A DNA stretch of 64,000 nt from Ga0077527 sp964433345 (GCA_964433345.1 CAYSQJ010000002.1:62001-126000), one strand, 5' to 3'. Shown: positions 9,979 to 18,444, numbered from the stretch's first letter. Notes: a model not told the origin generated them from the letters alone. Made by a program: numbers and translations.

Positions 9979-10755
9979 TCAGGGTGCGCCTGGAGCGCCT
10001 GGTGCCTGTTTCATAACGCTCTGTTTGTTAAAGGAAATATCTCCAAAATAAGTTGTTGCAATTGCGCCAGTGTTGTCGGTATCAACGGCAACCGCGATGG
10101 CCGTCACTGCCGGCGGATCCTCGCCGAAGGCCGCACGGAAATCATCGGCGATGTTGCGTTCCACATCCACCCAGCGATTAACGCGCGTGTCGCCGGACTC
10201 GACGACGATCAGCCTTACCCGGTTGGTGTATGCGCTGGGCGCAATGGTTCCTTTGGCCGCCTTGCCGTCCCAGACATAACAGAGGGTCGCTGCCGGAAGC
10301 TTGGGGTCGAACAGCGCCCTCGCAACACGCAGCTTGCTGCGTTCGACGAAAGACAGCTTTTCCAGTGGATAATCGAACATCACGTACAGCCGCGCCGGGA
10401 AATCGTCGCCTTCGCGGGTGCGCAGGTCGGCCTGCTCGACCAGCTTGCTGATTTTCCAGCGCCAGCGCAGCCAGGGCGTCGCCGCAGGGTCCACCCTCAG
10501 CGGATGCGACAGCGCGGAGGCCGAGGTTTTCGCTTCGGCGCGCAATACGGTCGTGCCCTGGTCGTCGACGAGCGTATAGCGCGTTGGCGCGGCGGACCCG
10601 GAAGCGCCGAGCGGTATCCAGCCCGCCGGCAGCGCGGCCCCAGCCTTCGCGCCGGAGAAAGCGCCGGTCATCGTGCGCACTTCCTCAGCCAGCGCAAACC
10701 CTGTCGCGGCAAGCACAAACAGCAGCAGAATTTCAGACCGTCCCGGGCAGCGCAT
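9979..10755 (-). CDS. DUF3047 family secreted protein
   Basis: A 258-residue protein with an N-terminal signal peptide (ILLLFVLAATGFALAEE, residues 8-24), so probably periplasmic. The body matches the DUF3047 pattern: WRWKISKLVEQADLRTREGDDFPARLYVMF-type block near residue 95-125, and YGDISF-like GDISF near the C-terminus. Function unknown. The start at 10755 (MRCPGRSE) overlaps the 3' end of the upstream transferase gene by 23 bases; an ORF extending further upstream is antisense-like noise. It is the last gene of the ArsS operon. Confidence 0.78.
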   Translation of the reverse strand: MRCPGRSEILLLFVLAATGFALAEEVRTMTGAFSGAKAGAALPAGWIPLGASGSAAPTRYTLVDDQGTTVLRAEAKTSASALSHPLRVDPAATPWLRWRWKISKLVEQADLRTREGDDFPARLYVMFDYPLEKLSFVERSKLRVARALFDPKLPAATLCYVWDGKAAKGTIAPSAYTNRVRLIVVESGDTRVNRWVDVERNIADDFRAAFGEDPPAVTAIAVAVDTDNTGAIATTYFGDISFNKQSVMKQAPGAPGAP

Positions 10756-11371
10756 CGAGAAGTCCTGACTGGACCAGGCGATGATAGTCATCGGGGCGGT
10801 CGACATCCCACAGTGTTGCCAGTTCCTGCCAGCGCAGGCCGTTGCCACGCAGGCGCATCCGCGTATCCGCCATGACAGCGGAACCACCCCAGGCGATGCT
10901 GGTGAACAGTTGCGGTGCTTCGCGTGCGAGGCCGACCAGCGCATAACCGCCATCCTCCGCGGGCGCGAACACCGCATCATGTCCCGCATCCAGCGCCGCG
11001 GCCGCCTCGTGCAGATGCGCCACCGTCAGCGCAGGGCAATCGGTGCCGATGATGATCGCGTGGCGGTGCTGCCGCAGCGCCTGACTGAAGGCCTGCGCCA
11101 TGCGCGCGCCGAGGTCTGCGCCCTGCTGCACGCGCAGGCTTGCGCCATGGCGCAATGCCGCCGTGCGCAGAAAAGGGTGGCTGTCGTCGGGCGCGCACCA
11201 CAGTTCGATACTGCCGGGCGCGAAGGTGGCCGCGGTGGCGAGGGTGTGCAGCACCAGGCGCTGATGCAGCATGGCCGCCCCCTTGGCGCCGAGCAGCGGG
11301 ATCAGTCGCGTCTTCGCCATGCCGGGAACAGGCGCCCTGGCGAAGGCCAGGATCGCGGTGTCAGGGCTCAT
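10733..11371 (-). CDS. rSAM/selenodomain-associated transferase 1 (TIGR04282/DUF2064)
   Basis: A 212-residue nucleotidyltransferase-like (GT-A/CofC-like) protein. Seen: FARAPVPGMAKTRLIP at 9-24, the family's start block; IIIGTDCPALT near 105, the usual nucleotide-metal site; FAPAEDGGYALVGL near 140; and WGGSAVMADT near 165. Members are named for co-occurrence with ArsS-type radical SAM proteins, which fits this operon. It overlaps the upstream glycosyltransferase by 11 bases and the downstream DUF3047 gene by 23, implying translational coupling. Real substrate unknown; a sugar or nucleotide-sugar transfer is inferred only. Confidence 0.9.
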   Translation of the reverse strand: MSPDTAILAFARAPVPGMAKTRLIPLLGAKGAAMLHQRLVLHTLATAATFAPGSIELWCAPDDSHPFLRTAALRHGASLRVQQGADLGARMAQAFSQALRQHRHAIIIGTDCPALTVAHLHEAAAALDAGHDAVFAPAEDGGYALVGLAREAPQLFTSIAWGGSAVMADTRMRLRGNGLRWQELATLWDVDRPDDYHRLVQSGLLDALPGTV

Positions 11372-12104
11372 GGCGGAGATAACGTGCAGCGAGTTTTGCG
11401 GGATCCGCGCCCAGCCAGTAGGCGAGGCGCAGCCGCCACATCAGCAACATCGTGCGCCAGAGGCCGTGCTGCTCCCAGCGCCGGCCCGAAGTGGCCAGCC
11501 GGTGCGCGATGCACAGCGGCCGGCCGTAGACCTTGAGCCGGCGTGACAGCGCGATGTCTTCCATCAGCGGAATGTCGGGGAAACGTCCCGCCGCCTCGAA
11601 CAGCGAACGGGTGACAAAAATCGCCTGGTCGCCGGTGGCAACGCCCGTCAGCCGCGAACGCCAGTTCATCATCCGCGCGATGATTTTCAGCATCGGATGA
11701 CTGCCTTCTATGTCGACGTCGAAGCGGCCCCAGCTGCGGCGGGCACGGGCGAGGCCACCGATGATCAGGCCATCGGCATTCTCGGGCAGCCGCGTGTCCG
11801 CGTGCAGGAAACAGAGGATTTCCCCTGTTGCGGCGGCAGCCCCCGCGTTCATCTGCCGCGCGCGCCCGCGCTCCGCAGCGATCACATGATCCGCCAGGGG
11901 CAGTGCCAGCGTCACCGTGGCGTCAACACTGCCGCCGTCGACGACGATCACTTCCACGCTGCGCCGGCGCAGCGCCTGCAGGGCGTCGAGCGTTGCCGCG
12001 ATGTGCCCGGCCTCGTTCAGTGCCGGAATGATGATGGAAAGGGACACGGGATGCAGGGGCAGCGCGGTTGCAGCGGCTATTTGCGGACGTCGTTCAATGC
12101 CCAA
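11361..12104 (-). CDS. rSAM/selenodomain-associated transferase 2 (TIGR04283, GT2 family)
   Basis: A family 2 glycosyltransferase of up to 247 residues. Seen: LSIIIPALNEAGHIAATLDA (about 22-41), the nucleotide-sugar motif VIVVDGGSVDAT near 53, RGRARQMNAGA near 80, LCFLHADTRLP near 95 (the DxD-type metal site) and GDQAIFV near 155. The ATG at 12104 overlaps the upstream DUF547 gene by 28 bases; a GTG at 12047 would give VSLSIIIPALNE, close to the start of most homologues, and is equally possible. It has no membrane segment. Co-occurrence with transferase 1 and ArsS is the rule for this family. Confidence 0.9.
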   Translation of the reverse strand: MGIERRPQIAAATALPLHPVSLSIIIPALNEAGHIAATLDALQALRRRSVEVIVVDGGSVDATVTLALPLADHVIAAERGRARQMNAGAAAATGEILCFLHADTRLPENADGLIIGGLARARRSWGRFDVDIEGSHPMLKIIARMMNWRSRLTGVATGDQAIFVTRSLFEAAGRFPDIPLMEDIALSRRLKVYGRPLCIAHRLATSGRRWEQHGLWRTMLLMWRLRLAYWLGADPAKLAARYLRHEP

Positions 12105-12907
12105 TCATAGTCGAGATGGCGGATTGCGGCCTTGCGCCCGGCTATTGCCTGCCGCTGGGCCGGTGCATCGGCGAGCAGGTCCGCGTATTTTGCGAAAAAC
12201 TGCGCGAGTGACTGCATGGCTTCGCCCTTGCCGTCGAAGCCGCGGTAACCGCTGCTCCAGTCTTCGCCGAACCATTTGAAAATTTCGGAGACTTCCAGCG
12301 CATTGTCCGCGGCGTTGTAGCGGTTGCGGCTGCGGTCGGCGAGGAAGCGCCGGGTCTGCTCCTCGAGCTGTGCGTCGAGACGCGATGCCACATAGGGTTC
12401 TTCGCGCAGCATCGGGCAGCCGACCGAAGCGCAGTTCACCGCGAAATGCACCCGCGGCTCGTTGTAGGCGCCGAGCCGGCGCAGCGTGTCGTGCTCGATC
12501 ATGTCCAGTGAGAACTCGCGGCCGAGCAGGCGGAAGAACCGGTCCTTGAACGGGTTGCCGAACAGCTTGCCGAAATCCCAGATCGAGCGGATATCGGGAT
12601 AGCGGGTGAGGATTTTTTCGACGGTGTACGCGTTGTAGGCGTTGATCAGGAAGGCCATCTGCTGTGCCTTGGTCCAGCCGGCGAATTCCTGCGCACTGAC
12701 ACGCGACAGGGTATCCAGATAGGTTTTCATTGCGCTGCGCTCTTGCGCAAAACCGGCATAACGCACTTGCGAGGACTTGCCGCCGTCGATCAGCACAACG
12801 TGCCTTTTCAGCAGGACGGCCCAGGCGTCATGGGTGTGATCAAAGGCCTGTGCCGAGGCGGTGAGGGGGAAGGTGACCCACACCAGAAGCATCAAGATAT
12901 TTTTCAT
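12077..12907 (-). CDS. DUF547 domain protein with signal peptide
   Basis: A 276-residue secreted or periplasmic protein of unknown function. A signal peptide spans residues 1-20 (MKNILMLLVWVTFPLTASAQA). The DUF547 core is clear: QQMAFLINAYNAYTVEKIL near 85-103, and HFAVNCASVGCPMLREEPY near 155-173 with its conserved Cys and Asn residues. The ATG at 12907 is used; an upstream TTG at 12925 lies inside an AT-rich motif copy and would disrupt the signal peptide. No clear ribosome site precedes the start: the 30 bases upstream are almost pure A/T. Part of the ArsS operon. Confidence 0.88.
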   Translation of the reverse strand: MKNILMLLVWVTFPLTASAQAFDHTHDAWAVLLKRHVVLIDGGKSSQVRYAGFAQERSAMKTYLDTLSRVSAQEFAGWTKAQQMAFLINAYNAYTVEKILTRYPDIRSIWDFGKLFGNPFKDRFFRLLGREFSLDMIEHDTLRRLGAYNEPRVHFAVNCASVGCPMLREEPYVASRLDAQLEEQTRRFLADRSRNRYNAADNALEVSEIFKWFGEDWSSGYRGFDGKGEAMQSLAQFFAKYADLLADAPAQRQAIAGRKAAIRHLDYDWALNDVRK

Positions 12908-12911
12908 AAAT

Positions 12912-12932
12912 ATTAATAAAATCAAATACTTA
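12912..12932 (+). repeat. AT-rich dispersed motif, copy A
   Basis: ATTAATAAAATCAAAT followed by ACTTA on the plus strand, in the 40-base gap between the flavoenzyme stop and the DUF547 start. It replaces the region where a ribosome site for the DUF547 gene would be expected. Confidence 0.7.
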
Positions 12933-12947
12933 TATAGGACCTACGAA

Positions 12948-15080
12948 TCAGCCCCTGCGCCAGGTATGAAATCTCTCCACCCAGCCCAGCAGTTTCTGAG
13001 GGGCGTGCGCGCGTTTCCAGTTGCCGGCGACATACTTGTTGGCCTCGGCCAGCGTCGGGTAGATGTGGATGGTGCCGAGGATCCTGTTGAGTCCGATGCC
13101 GTTTTTCATCGCAGTCACGAACTCAATGATCAGGTCACCGGCATGCTCACCGGCGATGGTTGCGCCGAGGATCTTGTCCTTGCCGGGCACCGTCAGCACC
13201 TTGACCAGGCCGTGTGCATTGCCGTCGGCAATGGCGCGGTCGAGGTCGTCGATACCGTAGCTGGTGACTTCGTATGGAATGTTCTTTTCCCTGGCCTCGG
13301 TTTCGTTGAGTCCGACACGCGCGACTTCCGGGTCGGTGAATGTGGCCCACGGAATCACCGAATAATCGACACGGAATTTCCGGAAACCGCCGAACAGTCC
13401 GTTGACCGCCGCGTACCAGGCCGTGTGCGCCGCCGTGTGTGTGAACTGGTAGGGTCCGGCAACGTCGCCGCAGGCGAGGATGTTGGGGTACCTGGTACGC
13501 ATGAACTCGTCGACCTCGACGGTGCGTGCCTTCGTCACCGGGATGCCCAGCTCCTCAAGGCCGTAGCCCGTCGTGTTGGCGACACGTCCCACCGCGCAGA
13601 GTACGGCGTCGAAGGCGATGCGCACGGTGCTGCCGCCGGTTTCGCAATAAAGAGCCTTTTCGCCGTTCTCGACTGCGAAGCGCTGCGCCTTGTGGCCGAG
13701 CAGCACCCTGACGCCCTCGCTGCGGAATTTCTGCAGCACCATCTCCGAGATTTCAGGGTCCTCGCGCACCATCAGCCGCGGCAGCATTTCCACCTGTGTG
13801 ACCTCGGCGCCCAGTCTTGCGAAACACTGGGTCAGCTCGCAGCCGATCGGTCCGCCGCCAAGCACGACCAGGCGTTTCGGCAGCACGCGAAGGTTCCATA
13901 CCGTATCGGAGGTCAGCACGCCGACGTCACCGATGCCCGGGATCGGCGGGACGAAGGGGCGGGCTCCGGCAGCGACGATGATGCTGCGGGTGCTCAGCGT
14001 TTGTGAACCATGCGCGGTTTTCACTTCGACCGTCCACGGCGAGGTGATCTTCGCCTCGCCTTCGATGCACTCGACGCCGAGTTTGGTGTAGCGTTCCACC
14101 GAATCGTGTGGCTCGATATCGCGGATCACGCGCTGCACGCGCTCCATGATTTCGGCGAAGTCGAAATCGACCTGCGTATCCTTCAGGCCGTAATGACTGG
14201 CATTCTTCATTGCCGCCACCAGCTTTGCCGACTTGATCAGCGCCTTCGACGGCACGCAGCCGGTGTTGAGGCAGTCGCCGCCCATCCGGTGTTTCTCGAC
14301 CAGCGTGACTTTGGCCTTCACCGCGGCGGCGATGTAGGCCGAGACCAGCCCGGCCGAGCCGGCGCCGATCACCACGAGGTTGCGGTCAAAACGTGCCGGT
14401 CGCGTCCAGCCGGCGTAGACCTTGCGCGCCTTGAGGGCGTCGAGCGTTTTCTTGGCGGCAAGCGGAAACAGGCCGAGCAGGGCGAAGGCGACGATCAGTC
14501 CCGCCGAAATGCGGAACTCGCCGAGCTGGGTGCCGGCATAGACGTAGACCACGGTGCCGGCGAGCATGCCGATCTGGCTGACCCAGTAATAGGTCCAGGT
14601 GCGGATCGGCGTCAGCCCCATCAGCAGGTTGACGGCGAAAAAGGGGAAGGCCGGCACCAGGCGCAGCGCAAACAGGTAGAAGGCACCCTCCCGGGCGATG
14701 CCGTCATTGACCGGCTTCAGCCGGTCGCCGAATTTCTGCTGCACCCAGTCGCGCAGCAGGAAGCGCGAGACGAGGAAGGCCAGCGTGGCGCCCAGAGTGG
14801 AGGCGAAGGACACGATGATCGTGCCCCAGATCAATCCGAATACCGCGCCGGCGACCAGCGTCATGATCGCCGCTCCCGGCAGAGACAGGCCGGTGACGGC
14901 GACATAGGCGAGGAAAAACAGCATCGCCGATCGCAGCGGACGGGCCTGCACCTCGGCATCAATGGCGGCACGCTGGGCCTGGAAATAATCCAGCGTGAAA
15001 TACTGTTTCAGGTCGAATGCAAAAAACGCAATGATGCCCGCGGCGATCAGCGCGATGACCAGCAGCCTGCCCTTGTTCAT
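12948..15080 (-). CDS. Fusion of a VTT (TVP38/TMEM64) membrane domain and a mercuric-reductase-like flavoenzyme
   Basis: A 710-residue two-part protein. Residues 1-230 form a VTT/DedA-like membrane domain with about five to six hydrophobic segments and the family block LPGAAIMTLVAGAVFGLIWG near 70. Residues 235-710 are a group I pyridine nucleotide-disulfide oxidoreductase: FAD motif VVIGAGSAGLVSA near 240, redox pair CLNTGCVPSK near 275, NAD motif VVLGGGPIGCELT near 410, second FAD motif NILACGDVAG near 545 and the C-terminal HIYPTLAEANK that supplies His-Glu to the partner active site. No mercury-binding C-terminal Cys pair. Start at 15080 has GGAGGG upstream. The ATGA overlap with the preceding gene shows coupling. 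Substrate unknown. Confidence 0.88.
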   Translation of the reverse strand: MNKGRLLVIALIAAGIIAFFAFDLKQYFTLDYFQAQRAAIDAEVQARPLRSAMLFFLAYVAVTGLSLPGAAIMTLVAGAVFGLIWGTIIVSFASTLGATLAFLVSRFLLRDWVQQKFGDRLKPVNDGIAREGAFYLFALRLVPAFPFFAVNLLMGLTPIRTWTYYWVSQIGMLAGTVVYVYAGTQLGEFRISAGLIVAFALLGLFPLAAKKTLDALKARKVYAGWTRPARFDRNLVVIGAGSAGLVSAYIAAAVKAKVTLVEKHRMGGDCLNTGCVPSKALIKSAKLVAAMKNASHYGLKDTQVDFDFAEIMERVQRVIRDIEPHDSVERYTKLGVECIEGEAKITSPWTVEVKTAHGSQTLSTRSIIVAAGARPFVPPIPGIGDVGVLTSDTVWNLRVLPKRLVVLGGGPIGCELTQCFARLGAEVTQVEMLPRLMVREDPEISEMVLQKFRSEGVRVLLGHKAQRFAVENGEKALYCETGGSTVRIAFDAVLCAVGRVANTTGYGLEELGIPVTKARTVEVDEFMRTRYPNILACGDVAGPYQFTHTAAHTAWYAAVNGLFGGFRKFRVDYSVIPWATFTDPEVARVGLNETEAREKNIPYEVTSYGIDDLDRAIADGNAHGLVKVLTVPGKDKILGATIAGEHAGDLIIEFVTAMKNGIGLNRILGTIHIYPTLAEANKYVAGNWKRAHAPQKLLGWVERFHTWRRG

Positions 15081-16075
15081 GCCTGCCCTCCGGCTGTGCG
15101 CAATTGACGCAGCAGCCCGTTGTTGATGTGAATGCCGGTGCGCATGGCCCTGTTCAGTCCGTAGCGCGGCCCGTGGCTGATCCTGTGGAAATACGACCGG
15201 TGTCCGGCACTTCCCTCCGGCCAGTTGGCGAGGAAACCGTCCAGCCACTGCCGATGGTCGTAGCGGACGGCGAGGGCGTCGACATGGACACCGTCCAGCA
15301 CCGTGCCGTACAGCGCTGCCGCTGCTGGCGTGACGGCAATCCGGGTGATCACGCCGAATTGCGTGCCGGCAAAATTGGGCATGCCGGCGGCGCCGTTGTT
15401 GAACAGCAGGCAGGCGCCGCGCGCTGTCGCGAGTTTGAGAGCCACCGGCAGGCAGGTATGGCTGCTGGCGATGATGCGGGCCCGCGAGGCAGCGAAATGC
15501 GAGGTCAGCGTCGCGAGACCGCTTTTGTCGGCAAGCGCAGATTCGTCGTAGGACCAGCCGGCCAGCGATTCGCAGTCGCCGTGGACGATGGCCACGCGCA
15601 GCCCGCCGACTTCCGCGACCCGGTGCATCGGCAGCACTGCCAGTTGTTCCCTCAACCCGGGCAGACCGCGCGCAGTGTCGCGCAGCGCCTCGAGCATGGC
15701 ATTTGAGCGTTGCACGTCTTCGTCGCCCACCGAATCCGGATAGGCGCAGCCGCAGTCCGCGGCATCGTCGTCGCCGGCCAGCTCGGTTTCGACATTGCCG
15801 CGCAGTGCCGCGTGCTGAAGCACTGTTTTGTTGATGGTCGCGAAACCCGCGGCATCACGGTTGAACCAGTTGAAGTCGCCGTTGAATACCTGCGTCACCG
15901 GACCGGGTTCGGCTGCAGCCATCGCCGCGATGGCCTGCAGCGCCGGCCCATTGCCGTAGAGGCCGCCGATCACGTAAATCGTGTCTGCAACGATCTCGGG
16001 CGGCCGGTTCAGGGCGGCCGGCGGGTATCGGTAATGCAGCGGGCAGCTGCGTCCGGGCCGCAAGGCGTCAGGCAT
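15077..16075 (-). CDS. Metallophosphatase-like protein of the ArsS operon
   Basis: A 332-residue protein with calcineurin-like phosphoesterase features: IYVIGGLYGNGPALQAI near 32-48 (first metal motif, with the usual D-x-H-G partly replaced), FNGDFNWFN near 62 (GD-x-x), a GNVETE block near 92 (GN[HD]E-like), VAIVHGDCE near 155 and ASSHTCLP near 198 (the two His-containing motifs). The first Asp-His pair is not canonical, so the metal centre may be altered. It ends in ATGA overlap with the VTT-flavoenzyme gene and begins inside the symporter's 3' end (8-base overlap). I infer a phosphate-ester step in the pathway; nothing shows the substrate. Confidence 0.72.
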   Translation of the reverse strand: MPDALRPGRSCPLHYRYPPAALNRPPEIVADTIYVIGGLYGNGPALQAIAAMAAAEPGPVTQVFNGDFNWFNRDAAGFATINKTVLQHAALRGNVETELAGDDDAADCGCAYPDSVGDEDVQRSNAMLEALRDTARGLPGLREQLAVLPMHRVAEVGGLRVAIVHGDCESLAGWSYDESALADKSGLATLTSHFAASRARIIASSHTCLPVALKLATARGACLLFNNGAAGMPNFAGTQFGVITRIAVTPAAAALYGTVLDGVHVDALAVRYDHRQWLDGFLANWPEGSAGHRSYFHRISHGPRYGLNRAMRTGIHINNGLLRQLRTAGGQA

Positions 16076-17459
16076 GGTTGCCGCGGAGGCGCTGGAGGAT
16101 GACCGGCATCAGGAAGCCCGCGATGCAGATCAGCAGCCCGTAGAAGTTGGTGCCCAGCAGCAGCGCGTACTTGCCGTCACCGATGGCCCAGGACTGCGGA
16201 ATCAGGCCGGCCGCGAGCAGCACCCCCAGCACAATGCCCGGCCAGAAGGCGAGGTGGAAACTCCAGGGCGAATGCTTGACCAGCGGCGCCAGCAGGAACA
16301 CCGGGGCAAGCCCCATGACCATGGTGCCGCTGACGGTGGTGGCCTTCAGGATGTCGGTGCCGGCGATCATCGGCAGGTTGCCGAGCAGCGCGAAGGCGGC
16401 CATGGTCCACATGCCGATCAGCATCGCCCGCGGCCCCGATGCGCGCCCGGCGAGCATCGGCAACTCGCGGCCGATGGATTTGGCGACCGAGGAGAAGGTT
16501 GAATCCAGCGTCGATCCGGCAGCCATGATCATCACCACCGTCATCAGCAGGTAGGGTAGCGTGCCGAAGGCCAGCGCGACGGCACCCGGAATGTTTTCGC
16601 CTGTCGGCAGTCCTTCGAGCCTGGCGTGTACGCCGACCAAGCTGAAGGCAAGGATGCAGAAAAAACCGAGCACGCCGGCGACGATCATTGCGCGCAGCAT
16701 CGGTTTCTCGCGGGTGATGAAGCCGCGGTCGGTCAGCACCGGGTCGTGGAAGGGATAGGACACCACCTGAAGCAGCGCCACCAGCAGCAGGTCGACGCCG
16801 GCATTGAGGCGGAAATCGCCGACCGAGAGCAGGGTGCCGACACCGTGTTTCGGCAGCACCAGGAACAGCACCGTGCCGAGCACGAACACGAACAGCACCG
16901 CCTGGATGACGTCGGTGACGATGGAGCTGCGCAACCCGCCCTTGAGGCTGTAGACCAGCGTTGCCGCGGTGAACAGCAGCGCGGAGCCGATAAACATGGC
17001 GTCGCCGGCCTGGCCGTAATAGGCGCCGACCACCGCGGTGTTGCTCCATACCTCGTTGTAGAGCCGGATCAGGATCGCCGCGGTGAAGGCCAGCGCGGCC
17101 AGCCGGCCGTAACGGCCGATCAGGAAAGGCACCAGGCCGGTCGCGCCGTGGCGCGTTCGCAGCCAGTAGATGACAATGCCGGCGACCGGGATCGACAGCC
17201 AGTAGGTGGCATAGGCCAGCCCGCCGACCACACCGTGTGCGGCGCCGAGATTGGCGGCATTGGTCACTGACTTCGCGAAAATCCAGCTGATGAAAATGCT
17301 GCACATCAGTGCCCATTCGCTGGCCGGGCGGCCGACGTGGTCACTGCCGCTGAAAAAACTTGCCTCGCTGCGCGCACTGGGCGAGATCGCGTACATCACT
17401 CCGCCGTAGAGCAGCAGGAAGGCCCAGAAATAGATTGCGAAGGCGGGTTCGATCATCAT
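16068..17459 (-). CDS. Sodium:solute symporter family (SLC5-like) transporter
   Basis: A 463-residue inner-membrane protein with about 13 hydrophobic segments and the SSS-family feel: FISWIFAKSVTNAANLG near 60 in the first-helix region, YSLKGGLRSSIVTDVIQAVLF near 175 (the classic SSS signature G-G-L-x-S-x-x-x-T-D-x-x-Q) and MAAGSTLDSTFSSVAKSI near 310. Start chosen at ATG 17459; a GTG at 17477 is in frame but overlaps the end of the ArsS gene region and lacks a better ribosome site. In the operon it could import the precursor used by ArsS or move the product. Substrate unknown. Confidence 0.85.
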   Translation of the reverse strand: MMIEPAFAIYFWAFLLLYGGVMYAISPSARSEASFFSGSDHVGRPASEWALMCSIFISWIFAKSVTNAANLGAAHGVVGGLAYATYWLSIPVAGIVIYWLRTRHGATGLVPFLIGRYGRLAALAFTAAILIRLYNEVWSNTAVVGAYYGQAGDAMFIGSALLFTAATLVYSLKGGLRSSIVTDVIQAVLFVFVLGTVLFLVLPKHGVGTLLSVGDFRLNAGVDLLLVALLQVVSYPFHDPVLTDRGFITREKPMLRAMIVAGVLGFFCILAFSLVGVHARLEGLPTGENIPGAVALAFGTLPYLLMTVVMIMAAGSTLDSTFSSVAKSIGRELPMLAGRASGPRAMLIGMWTMAAFALLGNLPMIAGTDILKATTVSGTMVMGLAPVFLLAPLVKHSPWSFHLAFWPGIVLGVLLAAGLIPQSWAIGDGKYALLLGTNFYGLLICIAGFLMPVILQRLRGNHA

Positions 17460-17478
17460 CGTGTCCGTTCGGGGCACT

Positions 17479-18444
17479 TCAGCCGGCGAGCGCGCCGCCG
17501 CAACTCGAACCCTGCCCGGCAGTGCAACCGTAGCAATGTTCCCTGACCACGATTGGATTGCCGTCGAGGTCGGCGCCGGTCAGCTCGCGCAGATGGTTGC
17601 GCGGGCGGTTGTTCCGGGCAAGCGGCAGGCCGAGCATCTGGTTGAAGTCGCAGTCGTAGACGTAGCCCTGCCAGTCCACCGAAATCTGGCTGCGGCACAT
17701 CAGCGACTCCAGATTTTCCGGCCGGTAGGCGGTTTTGAGCAGATTCATGTACTGCCCGAACTGGCCCTTGGAGACCAGGGTGCTGCCGAAACGCTGGATC
17801 GGCATGTTGGTCAGCACGTAGAGCGCATTGAAGACGATGCCGTAACGTTCGGAGAGTTGCGTCTTGTAATCACGTTCCAGCTGTTGCTGTCCCGGCGGCA
17901 GCACGGGGCCCTGGGGGTTGTAGACCAGGTTCAGCACCAGCCCCGACTCCGGACGGCCGTAGCCGAGCGCGTTAAGTTTCTGCAGCGCACGGATGCTGGT
18001 GGCGAACACGCCGTCGCCGCGCTGGCGGTCGACGTTGTCCTCGAGGTAGCAGGGCAGCGAAGCGGTGATTTCCACCTGATGCGCGGCGAGGAACTCCGCG
18101 AGGCCTTCCTGGCCGGCTTCAAACAGGATGGTCAGGTTGCAGCGGTCAATCACCCGCACCCCGAGCGCGCGCGCCGACTCGACCAGCAGGCGGAAATGCG
18201 GATTGAGTTCCGGGGCGCCGCCGGTGAGGTCGAGGGTGCGGATGGCCGCCGCCTTCAGAAATGCCAGGACTTCAAAAATGATTTCCCGCGCCATCACTTC
18301 GGTGCGCGTCGGACCGGCGTTGACATGGCAATGCAGGCAGCTCTGATTGCATTTGTAGCCGAGGTTGACCTGGAGGGTTTCGGTCTTGCGGCGGCGGATC
18401 GGAGGGAAGTCGGTGACTTCGAGCAGGGGCAGGGTTGCGTGCAT
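17479..18444 (-). CDS. arsS: Radical SAM protein, ArsS / rSAM-selenodomain type, with Cys in place of Sec
   Basis: First gene of a compact eight-gene operon. The 321 residues give a radical SAM domain with CNQSCLHCH near 32-40 (C-x3-C-x2-C iron-sulfur site), DLTGGAPELN near 72 and a C-terminal domain ending HCYGCTAGQGSSCGGALAG. Many relatives carry selenocysteine at the Cys of SSCGG; here the codon is an ordinary Cys. ArsS proteins have been linked to arsenosugar formation, attaching a 5'-deoxyadenosyl group to dimethylarsenite, usually beside arsM. No arsM-like methyltransferase is in this window, so the substrate here is open. The ATG at 18444 has GAAAGA upstream. Confidence 0.9.
   Translation of the reverse strand: MHATLPLLEVTDFPPIRRRKTETLQVNLGYKCNQSCLHCHVNAGPTRTEVMAREIIFEVLAFLKAAAIRTLDLTGGAPELNPHFRLLVESARALGVRVIDRCNLTILFEAGQEGLAEFLAAHQVEITASLPCYLEDNVDRQRGDGVFATSIRALQKLNALGYGRPESGLVLNLVYNPQGPVLPPGQQQLERDYKTQLSERYGIVFNALYVLTNMPIQRFGSTLVSKGQFGQYMNLLKTAYRPENLESLMCRSQISVDWQGYVYDCDFNQMLGLPLARNNRPRNHLRELTGADLDGNPIVVREHCYGCTAGQGSSCGGALAG

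Noticed and set aside
17479..17530. In-frame TGA as selenocysteine in the ArsS-type protein
   Set aside because: The expected Sec position is an ordinary Cys codon, and the only TGA is the final stop.
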